A stretch of DNA of 64,000 nucleotides from CAWICD01 sp052267165 (GTDB taxonomy: Bacteria > Vulcanimicrobiota > Vulcanimicrobiia > Vulcanimicrobiales > Vulcanimicrobiaceae): assembly GCA_052267165.1 (NCBI GenBank), contig JBKQHO010000025.1, forward strand, positions 54,231 to 118,230. Reading direction: 5' to 3'. Below, in pieces: positions 9,311 to 18,554 of the stretch. The notes under the pieces were generated by a model that saw only the letters and a program-made list of their open reading frames with translations, did not search any database and was not told the DNA's origin. The position numbers were made by a program, and so were the translations under genes. Position 1 is the first letter of the stretch. Each line of letters starts with the position of its first letter.

Positions 9311-10725
9311 ATCAAGCGTTTTTCGCCGCCGCGCGAGCAAGAGCCATCACTGCGGCGGCACTGACGTTGATGCTCGCTTCCTGCGGGGGGAGTTCGTCAG
9401 GGCCGGCGCCCGTGCCGAGCCCGACGACTGGACCCGCATACGAACCTGAGCTTGACACCGCTGCAGAACTGGTGCGTTTGGCCTTCGGTGCGTTGATAGC
9501 CGACGCAGTCGTTGGAGCCCTCGTGCGGCCGGGCGCGCCCTCACCACTGACGCCCCCTTCCGCAGCGCAGCCGCCGACTTGCGTCGCCGCCAGCGCAAGT
9601 GCGCAGAGCGTTACGCCAAATCCAACTGGGAGCTTGATAACCGTCATTACAGCCGTCTATCCTCCCGGTGACACAGCCTGTTCGCAAAGCCCCGAATTGA
9701 TTGCCGTCATCGACTGGCCGGCCGCGGGGCAAACTGGAGCAGGCAACGGTTACGGCTACGTCTTCAACAATACCCTCCCGGCTAGCATTCCCGTGCCCGA
9801 GCTCAACCAGCCCATACCGGCGCAAGGCAATGTATCGCCGCTCGTCATCTTTACGTCCGGCACAAGCGTAGAAATTGGTACTTCCACCGACCTCACCTTA
9901 ACCGCTTCGCTCGAGGCGCCGGTCCCCGGGACATTCCCCGCGACTTTCCCGCAAACGTTTCCCGACCTAGGATCTGTCGTTGAAGCCCAGGTGCCAGCGA
10001 TCGCCTTTGGACCGCCGCTCTTCGTATTCAGTCAGGATGCGGCGCCGCAGCTTCAGATGAGCTTCGCTCCGCCGCCAAGCGGCTTAGCGTTGGGACAATC
10101 AGCCAATTTGCATAGTCCCTATGGCGTCGCCGACCAGCAGACGTTGAGCGTGACAAGTGCCGGCGGTCAAACCGCCATCGAGGCCACCGCCGCGTCGCCG
10201 CAATACGCTGTTTCGCGCGCGCAAACCAGCCCGGTCCAAGTCGTCGCGTCACCTTTTCCGTTCCCTCCTGGCTCCACGAACTTCCAATTGAGCGTTGCGG
10301 GCGGTGTCGGTTCGTTCTCGACTCCCAAGAACTTCGGCGCCGGCGCCGTCGTGAACGAAGCGACCTTCCTCTCCGACGGCAGGCTGGTAAGCTCACATCA
10401 AAGCTACACCGATACCGCCAACAAGGTTCGCGCGGATATTGTTTCGACCGACGGCGTCAATTTCACGCTGACCGTGACCGACCTGATCTCAGGTACGGAA
10501 ATTACGAATCCCAATCCGGTCGTTGCCACGGGTTTCCCTTATACGACCGGCTGTCAGTTCGCGTATGCAGTCAATCCCTTGCCGGACGGCTCCTTTCCGT
10601 ACCAGGATAGCACGGCGCTCGGCTTCGACGTCCTGCTCTCGTGCCCGAATTCACCGTACACCGCATCCACCGCTCGAGGCGGTGGATGCAAGGCAATTCA
10701 TAGACGTATCCGTTCATCGCAGTGA
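9307..10725 (+). CDS. Lipoprotein, ~472 aa, unknown function
   Basis: The likely start is the ATG at 9307, which overlaps the previous stop as ATGA; a GTG four codons upstream is possible but less likely. The signal AITAAALTLMLASCGGSSSG has a good LASC lipobox. The mature protein has a Ser/Pro linker, a hydrophobic helical stretch (LVRLAFGALIADAVVGALV), then Gly/Ser/Thr/Pro-rich β-type sequence. The last codons encode STARGGGCKAIHRRIRSSQ, out of character, and contain an 11-bp perfect inverted repeat, so the ancestral stop may have been slightly earlier. It is last in the lipoprotein operon, before a terminator. Confidence 0.75.
   Translation: MNQAFFAAARARAITAAALTLMLASCGGSSSGPAPVPSPTTGPAYEPELDTAAELVRLAFGALIADAVVGALVRPGAPSPLTPPSAAQPPTCVAASASAQSVTPNPTGSLITVITAVYPPGDTACSQSPELIAVIDWPAAGQTGAGNGYGYVFNNTLPASIPVPELNQPIPAQGNVSPLVIFTSGTSVEIGTSTDLTLTASLEAPVPGTFPATFPQTFPDLGSVVEAQVPAIAFGPPLFVFSQDAAPQLQMSFAPPPSGLALGQSANLHSPYGVADQQTLSVTSAGGQTAIEATAASPQYAVSRAQTSPVQVVASPFPFPPGSTNFQLSVAGGVGSFSTPKNFGAGAVVNEATFLSDGRLVSSHQSYTDTANKVRADIVSTDGVNFTLTVTDLISGTEITNPNPVVATGFPYTTGCQFAYAVNPLPDGSFPYQDSTALGFDVLLSCPNSPYTASTARGGGCKAIHRRIRSSQ
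10663..10689 (+). repeat. Perfect 11-bp inverted repeat inside the 3' end of the lipoprotein gene
   Basis: GCATCCACCGC at 10663-10673 and its exact complement at 10679-10689 flank a 5-nt loop (TCGAG). It lies within the last ~20 codons of the preceding gene. It has no T-run, so as a terminator it would be weak. It may have been the original post-stop hairpin before the ORF was extended. Confidence 0.5.
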
Positions 10726-10804
10726 CTTCTCGATTTCGGAGACGAATCCGTTGCACGTCGGAGAAAACAGACTAGCGCGCCGCTAAGAACGTCGTCGTAA
10801 CGAC

Positions 10805-10833
10805 AAGAGCAGGCTCGCGCCGCGCTCTTTTTT
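10805..10833 (+). terminator. Rho-independent terminator after the lipoprotein operon
   Basis: AAGAGC at 10805-10810 pairs with GCTCTT, with a further GGC/GCC inner stem, and is followed by a run of T at 10828-10833. It lies ~80 bp after the lipoprotein stop and would end the 5157-10725 transcript. The stretch from here to about 11030 holds no recognisable gene. Confidence 0.7.
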
Positions 10834-11052
10834 GGTTGTGCGACCCGTGGCCGTTCGGCGCAGAGAAAGTCGTAGATGAAAGACGGTGACTCGCACTTTA
10901 TGGAAATGTTATTAAACGAAATAGCGCTCACAACATTATGCTTGCGGTGCGCGTTCTCCTAAGGAGCTTTTAACCCGGGACTCGGTATGCTGTATCCGCC
11001 GAGTCGCGCTCCCCGCGCGATATGGCCATCCAAAGGAAAGGTACGGCTGAAC

Positions 11053-12297
11053 GTGTTTCCTGAATCACGCACACCGGCACATCGGTGTGTCCGAACGCGT
11101 TTTGGCGCAGCGATCGCTCTGACGGCGCTCATTGCCGCGTCTCAACCCGCTTCGGCCTCTTCGGTCTCCGTGCTCCACGCATTTTCCGGGGCAGAAGGTG
11201 CGTTTCCACAAGGTCAACTGTTTTATGCGCTTATAAATAAGGCGGTTGTCGTCGCCGGTACCGCGCAAGGCGGCGGTGCACAGGGTGACGGGTCGGTTTT
11301 CGACTACAACCTGTTCAATGGCCGGTTCGCGGACATCCACGACTTTGCGGGAAGCCCGACGGATGGCTTCAATCCACTCGGCGGCGTAGCGCTGAACGCG
11401 TCCCTTTCGCATCTCGGCTCGATCGCCGGCGTGACGTCCGAGGGCGGGGCGAACAATGACGGCGCGCTGTGGACGATCAGTCCGCAGGGCGTCGAGTCTT
11501 TGGTCTATTCCTTCGGGTCTGTTCCGAATCCCAACAATCCCAACTCCCCGCTGGACGGAACGTCGCCGGAAGGTACGCTCGCGCAGGCATTCGACGGCAA
11601 CTTCTACAGCACGACCTCTACGGGCGGTCAGAATAACCTCGGCACCGTCTTTCGTTACTCGCCCTCGTCCGGTACCGTGACGTCGGTCTACTCCTTCGGC
11701 GCAAGCACGACCGACGCCGCGTTGCCGCAAGAGGGGCTTGTGCTCGGCTTCAACCACCTTCTGTACGGTACGAGCACAAACGGCGGCGCTAACAGCCAAG
11801 GCGCAGTCTACAGCATCACGACGAGCGGCCCCGAGAAGGTGCTGTATTCGTTCGGATCCCTTGCGGGCGCGGCCGACGGTGCCAATCCGCAATGCCTTCT
11901 CGCGGTGGACCCGCACGGGAACATCTGGGGAACCGCTCCGAACGGCGGCCTCGGCGCTGGGACCGTGTGGGAGATCAGCAACAACGCGTTCCGCGTCGTC
12001 TACACCTTCCCCCCGAGCGGCGCAAATGGAAGCGCACCCATTGCCGGTCTGTCCTTCGGGCCGCACGACCTTTTGTACGGTACGGCTTCGGCCGGTGGCG
12101 CGAACGGCGACGGCGTGATCTACTCGATCAATCCGGCAACCGGAGCGTTCAGTAAAGTCCACGACTTCAACGCCACGACGGACGGCAGCGATCCGCTAGG
12201 CACGCTGCTCCTCCAGCCGCTCAGCCAATCGTTCTACGGAACGACGGGCTCGGACGGCCCGAACGGCTTCGGCACGCTCTTCCGGTTCAAACCGTAG
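11053..12297 (+). CDS. Secreted GloVer-repeat (TIGR03803-type) protein
   Basis: Tandem units of about 40-60 residues repeat a pattern such as GGANSQGAVYSITTSG then KVLYSFGS, or NNLGTVFRYSPSSGTVTSVYSF. This is typical of the GloVer repeat family, thought to form β-propellers. About eight units fill the mature protein. The best start is GTG at 11053, 11 nt after AAAGGAAAGG (11032-11041); an ATG at 10987 lacks that signal. The signal peptide ends near ASASS, so the protein is exported without a lipobox. Biochemical role is not known. It sits 51 bp before the PstS-like gene and probably shares its transcript. Confidence 0.85.
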   Translation: MFPESRTPAHRCVRTRFGAAIALTALIAASQPASASSVSVLHAFSGAEGAFPQGQLFYALINKAVVVAGTAQGGGAQGDGSVFDYNLFNGRFADIHDFAGSPTDGFNPLGGVALNASLSHLGSIAGVTSEGGANNDGALWTISPQGVESLVYSFGSVPNPNNPNSPLDGTSPEGTLAQAFDGNFYSTTSTGGQNNLGTVFRYSPSSGTVTSVYSFGASTTDAALPQEGLVLGFNHLLYGTSTNGGANSQGAVYSITTSGPEKVLYSFGSLAGAADGANPQCLLAVDPHGNIWGTAPNGGLGAGTVWEISNNAFRVVYTFPPSGANGSAPIAGLSFGPHDLLYGTASAGGANGDGVIYSINPATGAFSKVHDFNATTDGSDPLGTLLLQPLSQSFYGTTGSDGPNGFGTLFRFKP

Positions 12298-12348
12298 CCG
12301 TTCCCTCAAAACGCCTCAAAACGCCTCACTTCTGGAGATTCTACAACA

Positions 12349-13896
12349 ATGACGATCATAACAAGAACGATCGTGTCGGCCGCCGTCCTCTCGCTAGCGG
12401 CGTCCTCGATCGCAGCCGCTGCTGTAATTCGTGGTGGTAGCGCTACCGTTGCGTCGCCGGTCATTCACCGCATCGGCGCCCAACCGGCGACGTCTTCGAC
12501 GCTGTACGGCGGCGGCGCGACCCTGCCGGCTATCGCCTACAACGGTTTGGCGGCGACGGCCGGGAATCCGGTGAAATCGCCAACTGCCGACTCGGTGTTC
12601 GCGTACTTCAACTCGAAAAATAGCACGAGCACGCAGTACTGCCAGACGGGCAGCGGCTACGGCAAGGGCGTTCTCGACGGCTCCCATTCCGCGACGGCAG
12701 CTTGCGCTGCACTCGGCGCTGCGCCGACGGGTTTCGGCGTGCCGAGCGGCGTGCAATCCGTTGCCGACTTCACCGGAACGGACGCGCCGTTTACGCAAAC
12801 CGACTACACGACGTTCACGACGAACGGCAAAGTGGGTTCCGGCAACCCTATCGCCGGCAAGATCGAACCCGTCCAGCTGCCGTCCGTGGTCGGCGCGATT
12901 TCGGTCCTGTATAACAATAAGGACAGCGCCGTCGAGAAGCTGAAGCAGCTTCCGCTGAGCGACAAGGCGATCTGCAAGATTGCCGATGGAACTATCCAAA
13001 ATTGGAGTGCTCTCTATACGGAGCTCAAGGCCGAGGGTCTGCCCGTCGGTTCGACTGCGTTCGCTTCGAAGACGCTGTACTTCGTCTCGCGCGGCGATGG
13101 CAGCGGAACTTCGTTCTCCTTCACGAACCACCTTTCGCACGTCTGCTCGAGCCCGGATTCAGGCTGGGGAGCGAATCAGGCCTTCCCGTCCGCTAATCCG
13201 CAAACCAGCTCGACGGTTGAAGCGGATTTCCGCTCCGGTTCAGGCAATCAGGGCGATGCGGATTGTATCGCCAAGGGAACGACGGCCTACTGCTTCGCGT
13301 ACAACAACCTCTCGTCGACCTCCGCGATTCCGAACGCGGGAGATGGGGCCATCGGCTACGTTGAGGCGGCAAACTCCAAGACCCTCGTCAACGGCTTGAA
13401 CCTCGCCTACGCCACGGTCAAGAACGGAACGACGCAAGAGGATCCCGTTAAGAACCTTCCCGCCGCCGCAAGCACCGTTGACTCGACGACGCTCGCAACC
13501 TTTGCCAACAGCACCGTCGTCCAAACGACCGCCAACGCACTCGGCGGCGCCAACAATCCCGCCTCTGCCGCCGCGCTGACCGGCGTTATCACCGGTAACT
13601 GCATGCTCGCCGTCGACCCCACCAAGTACGCCACCCCTTCGGCGGGATATCCGATCGTGGCGGTCACGTACCTGGGGTTCTCGGAAAAGGACAATCTCGG
13701 CAAGCAGACTGACCTCGGAGACCTCATCAAGACCTTCTACGCTTCAACGAATTTCGGATCGGGAAAAATCACGTCGGTCGATCTGAACAGCGTTGCCACC
13801 GGAGCGACCGGGTTCTCGACCGTCAATATCACGGGCTCGCACCCCATGGGTAGCAGCGCGCAGGTAACGACGGCCGAAGCCTGCATCGGCGCGTAA
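12349..13896 (+). CDS. PstS-like periplasmic phosphate-binding protein
   Basis: This 515-residue protein has a signal peptide (IVSAAVLSLAASSIAAAA) and the PstS fold signatures in order: YGGGATLPAIAY (about residue 51), FTGTDAPFTQTDY (about 141), IEPVQLPSVVGAISVLYN, LSDKAICKIADGTIQNWS (about 205-220), and the ligand-loop RGDGSGTSFSFTNHLS (about 247). It is longer than classical PstS (~340 aa), with an extra C-terminal part. By family it binds inorganic phosphate in the periplasm for an ABC importer, but no pstC, pstA, pstB or phoU is in the window. The neighbours are a GloVer protein and, convergently, a TonB receptor. Phosphate as ligand is inferred from family only. Confidence 0.88.
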   Translation: MTIITRTIVSAAVLSLAASSIAAAAVIRGGSATVASPVIHRIGAQPATSSTLYGGGATLPAIAYNGLAATAGNPVKSPTADSVFAYFNSKNSTSTQYCQTGSGYGKGVLDGSHSATAACAALGAAPTGFGVPSGVQSVADFTGTDAPFTQTDYTTFTTNGKVGSGNPIAGKIEPVQLPSVVGAISVLYNNKDSAVEKLKQLPLSDKAICKIADGTIQNWSALYTELKAEGLPVGSTAFASKTLYFVSRGDGSGTSFSFTNHLSHVCSSPDSGWGANQAFPSANPQTSSTVEADFRSGSGNQGDADCIAKGTTAYCFAYNNLSSTSAIPNAGDGAIGYVEAANSKTLVNGLNLAYATVKNGTTQEDPVKNLPAAASTVDSTTLATFANSTVVQTTANALGGANNPASAAALTGVITGNCMLAVDPTKYATPSAGYPIVAVTYLGFSEKDNLGKQTDLGDLIKTFYASTNFGSGKITSVDLNSVATGATGFSTVNITGSHPMGSSAQVTTAEACIGA

Positions 13897-13931
13897 CCGA
13901 ACCCGCAAGCGAGTCGGGTAGTTTAGCCCGG

Positions 13932-13961
13932 ATGCCCCGAGCATTTGAATGCTCGGGGCAT
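13932..13961. terminator. Strong hairpin between pstS-like and TonB-receptor genes
   Basis: A perfect 14-bp inverted repeat (arms 13932-13945 and 13948-13961, centred on TG) lies 35 bp after the PstS-like stop. Neither side has a T-run, but the stem is very stable. It sits between two convergent genes and could serve as a bidirectional terminator. Confidence 0.6.
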
Positions 13962-13984
13962 CGCTCTGTTCATGCTGTGTCGCA

Positions 13985-14075
13985 CACGGCGCCTTCCCAA
14001 AATGCCTGCTCCGCGAACTGCGCGAGCGCGGCTATCACGGCGGCCTCACGCAGCTCTCGGAAGCGTGCGGTCCCT
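13985..14075 (+). pseudogene. Possible transposase remnant
   Basis: A short frame translates as CLLRELRERGYHGGLTQL, resembling the segment of IS21- or ISL3-type transposases that reads roughly LxREIRxxGYxGxxxxL. There is no start, catalytic core or inverted repeat around it. It is at most a fossil, and the match rests on ~18 residues. Confidence 0.3.
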
Positions 14076-14131
14076 GGCCTCACGACGTCGCGGCGTCGTT
14101 GCCGGGCGCGTCAGCCTCGCCTAGCGCTCGA

Positions 14132-17100
14132 TCATAGCGGGAATTGTACGTAGAATCGGGCTTGGAAAGGCGTTTGATTGGGATAGACGATGTACGGAGA
14201 GACGCTAGAACCGACGGCGGTCGGGCTCGTGTGTGTCTGTGACGATGCAGCTTGCCCGGGCGGCTGCAGCGGCAGCCCCGGGAAAAAGCGGCCCGTTGCG
14301 ACCGGGATCAGGTTACTCGTGTAGTTCACTACCGGAACGTCCGCCGTCTGATCGAACAGGTTGGTAAGCGCGAGACCGTACGTTACTTTGTTCTTCTGCT
14401 GGAACTCGATGTAAAGGTTCGCGTTGAGCGCGCCGCCTGACGTCAAATCGCCCGCGCTGCCCGAGAGCGGCTCCGTCCCGCGCGTGGCGATAATGTGGGG
14501 GGAGGTAATCGTGCCGGGGTTTTGCGGGTCGACTGCGCCGTTCGAGACGGTCGTGCCCGACGTCGCGGGCAGGCAGGTCGAGCCGGCGCAGGGTACCAGA
14601 CCGTTTGTGATCGCGTTCGTGAGCGGAACGAAGACCGGGTTATTGACGCTTCCGTAGTCGAGCGCTTCCACAACGCCGGCGCCGTACGGATAGCCCGAGC
14701 GGTAGGTCAGGATCGGCGAGATCCTTAGGCCCCCGGGCGACCGGTACGTAATGCCGAGCGTGCCTTGCAGGCGCGCTAGGTTAGGCGAGGGATAGAGTTC
14801 GCCAAGAACGGTAGAAGCCGTAGGCAGGAACGTTCCAGGAGGATCGTTTCCAATCTGATTGACGTACGTCGCCGACAGCTGGTAGGAAAGATGGGAGAGA
14901 AACCCCGTACCCCCCAGGCGTGGAGGCCGCGTGACGTAGAACTCGAAGCCGTTGGCTTCTTGTAGACCGAGGTTCGAGTATATCAGGGGGCTGAGAATCG
15001 GCACCTCGGAGCTCGGATCCCAACCGAGAAGCGTGCGCGACTGTTCGACGACGTCGTAGCCTCGCCGCGTGAACGGCGTCAGTCGAAACGCGGTCCCGTC
15101 GGCGAACTGGTGCTCGTAGGTGAAGTCCCAGTTCGTGAACGAAGCCCCTTTGAGCGGAAACTTGAAGAGCGATTGCAACCCGAAGCGATAGTTGCGATAG
15201 AGCCAGTACAATTCGTCGGCGTAGCTCGCGCAGGGTTGCGTGCCCTGCACGATCGTCGTCGAAATGCCGTTTTGCCTGACTGTCTGCGGCACGCCCGGAC
15301 CGCAGACGTTCGCCTGTGTCGCTAGCGTCCGCCCGGGGTTGAAGGGACCTTTCGAGTTGTCGTAGGACGGAATGTCGTTGAAGGCGTCGTAGGCGCTGCG
15401 ATCGATATCGAGGCCGAGGAATGTCGGCAGCGGAATCGAGAGCGTCCGCCCGTAATTGGCGAGGACGGCATCGCTTCGCGTGAGTTGGTAGCTGGCTCCA
15501 ACGTGCGGCTCGAAGAGTCGCTGGTGCGCGAGACCGTTGAGCGCCGGCGGATTCTGCGGATCGTTCGGCAGCAGAAAATTGTAACCGTCGAGCCGGAGAC
15601 CGCCGAGCAGGTGCAGGCGCGCATTCGGCGCGTAGGTGTCTTGCAGGTAGAGACCGTACTGCTGTTCGTTGGCCGTCGGAACCTCGACCTCCGCCGGGAT
15701 CGACGGGACCTTCCCGTTGGCAAAGAAACGCGACAGATAGCCGCAATACGCGGATCCTGTCTCCGAAGGTGGCGTGTACACGGGCGGCGGCCCGGACGAT
15801 TGAACGTTCCCGACGCAGCCTGGCGTTCCGCCCGTAACGATCGTATTACCGTTCGTGTCAGTGCCGAAGAGGGTCGGCTGCGGAGAGATGAAGTCGGGGA
15901 TTAGGTCGAGTTGACTCGTCGTCGAGATCTGGAGTTGGCCGTTGTTCGAGCCGAGCCCCGAAATGGCGGGGAAGTAGTTGACGGTGTCGGTCGTCGTGCC
16001 ATAGGGATGCGCGAACTCGTACTTCCCGCCGGCCTGCACGACGTTTTTACCGCCGCCGAAGACGTGCGAAAGGTCGAGCTGCACACCCGTACGGATACCG
16101 CCGTTGTCGCTCGAGTAGATACCTTGCTGCGCGAGATATTCCGTTTGCGAATTGAAGGTGCGATAGAAGCGCGTTTCGAGCGAGCCGTTGGGGTCGGTCG
16201 GCGTCCGAAAGTCGAGCTTGAACGCGCTGAAGGGCGAGTTGATCGAGTCGGCGTACGGGATCGCCTGGCCCGGCACGCCGTAAGGAAAGGCCGGATAGAC
16301 GCTGGTCAGCGCTTTATTTGCGAGCGACGTGCTGCCAAAAATCGACGCGAACGGATTCGTGCCGAAGTTGACGCCGGGCGGAAACGGCGTCGCGACGTTG
16401 ACGCCGGTGAAATTCTGGCCGTTGGCAAGGCCGCCATAGTCCAGCTTCTCGAGGAGGTGCTGATCCTCGATGAAGAATTGCAACGAGCGCACCTGATTGG
16501 GGCCGAACTTGAAAACGAAGTTATCCAGCCAATCGTCTGTTGTAGTGTTCGCCGGGTTGTAGAACGCCGTCGTATATAGGTAGCCGGAGTGCGCGTTGAT
16601 GTTGCTGTCTTCGTTAGGATTGCTCGTAATCGGTGACGCGCCGATGGAGCCCGGGTCGGTGCCGTAGGGACCATACTGGCCTCTCGTGTAATTGTGCACC
16701 AACGAGAAGTAGTTGCTGAATGCGCCTTTCGGGTCCAACCAACGGCTGTCTTCGATGGCGTACTGGCTGACGTCGCCGCCATGCCCTTCCTCGAAATCGA
16801 CGTTTGTGAACGGCACCTTCGTGCCACGCTTAATCGTAATCGAAATGAGACCGGTACCGGTGTTGCCGTGGGTGGCGTCGCCCCCGCCCGGAATGATCTC
16901 GACGTTCCCGACGCCGTTGATCAGGTCCGAATTGCCGAAGTTTTGAAAGCGATTGATGAGGCTCGTGTTCGGCTCGGTGTAGTCGATGCCTTCGACCTCG
17001 TAGGCTTCCTCGAAATTGAAGCCGCCGCGAATCAGCGGCGTGCCGTTGCGGTCGACGGTGATGCCCGGCAGGGTCGCGAGCAATTGCTGGCCGCTGACGT

Positions 17101-17563
17101 TGAAGTCTTTGCCGACGAACTGCTTGATCTCGTTGGAGCCGAGATTGTAGCTGCCCCTGAGGTTGTTGGGTTGGAAGGGGCTCGTAGCGCTCCGGCCGCG
17201 GACCGTTGCGATCGTGCGAAGGGCCCCGAGTTGTGCGGCGATGTGGTACGGCTGGCCGGGCAACACCGTCACGCCGTAGAAGATCTGTGGTTGGAACTGC
17301 AGTTTGAGATTGTCGCCGACTCGCACGGCGTAGGTGTCGGTTGGGACATTGACGATCGAAAACTGTCCGCGCGCGTCACTCGTGGCCCGAAAGGTGCCCG
17401 AGGGAGACTGGGCGATGACCTCTGCCCCCGCTACCGGCTTGTTCGTCGCTACGTTGATGACGGTCCCGACGATCTGGCCCGTGTCGACCGCTAGTGCGGG
17501 CGCGCTCGGCACGAACGAGCATAAGCAGAAGAGCGCCACGATTGCGCGTAGGACCCGTTTCAT
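14132..17563 (-). CDS. TonB-dependent outer-membrane receptor, ~1143 aa
   Basis: The start is chosen at ATG 17563, 10 nt after AAGGAG; a GTG two codons upstream also exists. Order of parts: signal peptide to about residue 28 (ending ALAVDTG), a carboxypeptidase-regulatory-like β-domain (TGQIVGTVINVATNKPVAGAE, about 28-110), a plug domain (about 125-290, with LLATLPGITVDRNGTPLIRG and VEIIPGGGDATHG), then a long β-barrel ending FQARFYVQFPL with the aromatic C-terminal signature for outer-membrane insertion. By family it imports a scarce ligand using TonB/ExbBD energy; none of those genes is here. Ligand unknown; the PstS-like neighbour hints at a phosphorus compound, which is speculative. Confidence 0.93.
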   Translation of the reverse strand: MKRVLRAIVALFCLCSFVPSAPALAVDTGQIVGTVINVATNKPVAGAEVIAQSPSGTFRATSDARGQFSIVNVPTDTYAVRVGDNLKLQFQPQIFYGVTVLPGQPYHIAAQLGALRTIATVRGRSATSPFQPNNLRGSYNLGSNEIKQFVGKDFNVSGQQLLATLPGITVDRNGTPLIRGGFNFEEAYEVEGIDYTEPNTSLINRFQNFGNSDLINGVGNVEIIPGGGDATHGNTGTGLISITIKRGTKVPFTNVDFEEGHGGDVSQYAIEDSRWLDPKGAFSNYFSLVHNYTRGQYGPYGTDPGSIGASPITSNPNEDSNINAHSGYLYTTAFYNPANTTTDDWLDNFVFKFGPNQVRSLQFFIEDQHLLEKLDYGGLANGQNFTGVNVATPFPPGVNFGTNPFASIFGSTSLANKALTSVYPAFPYGVPGQAIPYADSINSPFSAFKLDFRTPTDPNGSLETRFYRTFNSQTEYLAQQGIYSSDNGGIRTGVQLDLSHVFGGGKNVVQAGGKYEFAHPYGTTTDTVNYFPAISGLGSNNGQLQISTTSQLDLIPDFISPQPTLFGTDTNGNTIVTGGTPGCVGNVQSSGPPPVYTPPSETGSAYCGYLSRFFANGKVPSIPAEVEVPTANEQQYGLYLQDTYAPNARLHLLGGLRLDGYNFLLPNDPQNPPALNGLAHQRLFEPHVGASYQLTRSDAVLANYGRTLSIPLPTFLGLDIDRSAYDAFNDIPSYDNSKGPFNPGRTLATQANVCGPGVPQTVRQNGISTTIVQGTQPCASYADELYWLYRNYRFGLQSLFKFPLKGASFTNWDFTYEHQFADGTAFRLTPFTRRGYDVVEQSRTLLGWDPSSEVPILSPLIYSNLGLQEANGFEFYVTRPPRLGGTGFLSHLSYQLSATYVNQIGNDPPGTFLPTASTVLGELYPSPNLARLQGTLGITYRSPGGLRISPILTYRSGYPYGAGVVEALDYGSVNNPVFVPLTNAITNGLVPCAGSTCLPATSGTTVSNGAVDPQNPGTITSPHIIATRGTEPLSGSAGDLTSGGALNANLYIEFQQKNKVTYGLALTNLFDQTADVPVVNYTSNLIPVATGRFFPGLPLQPPGQAASSQTHTSPTAVGSSVSPYIVYPNQTPFQARFYVQFPL

Positions 17564-17803
17564 CAGCACGTTGCTCCTTAGTTCACGTCAACTTCGCCGG
17601 AAGCAGCGCCGTTCAGCAGGCGCTTAGCGCCGAAACTGGCGTCACACGCAGCGCTACAGGTCGTAATTGCTCACGCGTCGCCGCCTTGGAAAAATCAAAA
17701 GGCGCCCGCAGAACGCGCTAGAGGCTTGCGCACGGGAAAAATGTAGCACACTCTGCAAACGCTGAACGAGTAAGACGGTCTTAAGGTTTAGCGCGATCTC
17801 CTG

Positions 17804-18139
17804 TCACGCCGACTGAAGGCGCCTCTGTTCGATCTCGAGTAGCGCCGAACGAAGCGCGCTTTCCATCTCGGCGACCGCGCGGAGTTCGGTTGCGTTGAAG
17901 CCCCTCTCGTGAAGCAACTCGCTAGACGCGATCCAGATTCTAAGCAGATGGCGGCGGAGTGCGCGCTTCGCAGGTTTTTTAGGTGATGCGAGTGCCGTGA
18001 GCGCCTCGCTCACATCGTTGTTGAGGCGCTCCAACGAGCGCCCGCTTCCGCTGTTCGAGTCTGCGAGTACGGCACCCAGCGTAGCGACGCGATTGAGATA
18101 GATCCGGATCGCGGCCAGAGTTGGATCAGGTGCTTCCAT
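17804..18139 (-). CDS. Hypothetical helical protein, ~111 aa
   Basis: The likely start is ATG at 18139 (MEAPDPTLAAIRIY); the frame can extend to a TTG at 18163. The product is almost entirely α-helical by composition, with Lys/Arg in the middle (SPKKPAKRALRRHLL) and no membrane segment. No family is recognised. It precedes the TonB receptor on the same strand with a 240-bp gap in which I see no clear promoter or riboswitch. Confidence 0.5.
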   Translation of the reverse strand: MEAPDPTLAAIRIYLNRVATLGAVLADSNSGSGRSLERLNNDVSEALTALASPKKPAKRALRRHLLRIWIASSELLHERGFNATELRAVAEMESALRSALLEIEQRRLQSA

Positions 18140-18164
18140 TAAATCCCGGCAAGGGGGCGCCAAG

Positions 18165-18554
18165 TGTCGAATCGCACCGCATCAGCATTTCTCGCTCACC
18201 GACGCGGATTGTTTGCGGATTGTAGTGTGGATTGTGTTGCGGACTGTGCTATTATGGGTTGTGCTATTATAATGGAGAGAGAGCGGCGTAACAAGGTTGT
18301 TCGCCGCGAAGAACCTTGTTAACGAATCGTTGTCAGTTCTTTTAGATTCGATTAAGATGGGCACCCCGGTTAGAGCCGGAGGACAAAAGTGCCTCCTGGT
18401 TTTTGAACGTCACAACGAACCGCTTGACCTCCATGACGGTAGTACGGCTCACTCTTATCACGTCTGAGGGAACGAATGCTTCTGCGGTTCGCCGCGGATC
18501 GGGAAGCGCCGCACGTCCGAGGACTCGCACTACTCGCACCGGTGAGAGGGATAC
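18165..18554. other. Intergenic region, ~390 bp, with degenerate short repeats
   Basis: No gene is supported. 18203-18275 holds a run of imperfect 11-15-bp units related to TGCGGATTGT, ending with TGGGTTGTGCTATTATAAT. It includes a consensus-like TATAAT at 18268-18273 that could be the -10 of a promoter reading toward the LuxR-like gene. Just after (18289-18322) AACAAGGTTGTT and AACCTTGTTAACG form a further AT-rich inverted arrangement. Confidence 0.4.

Noticed and set aside
17570..17803. Riboswitch (for example cobalamin) before the TonB receptor
   Set aside because: No recognisable B12-box or other conserved riboswitch core could be found by eye.
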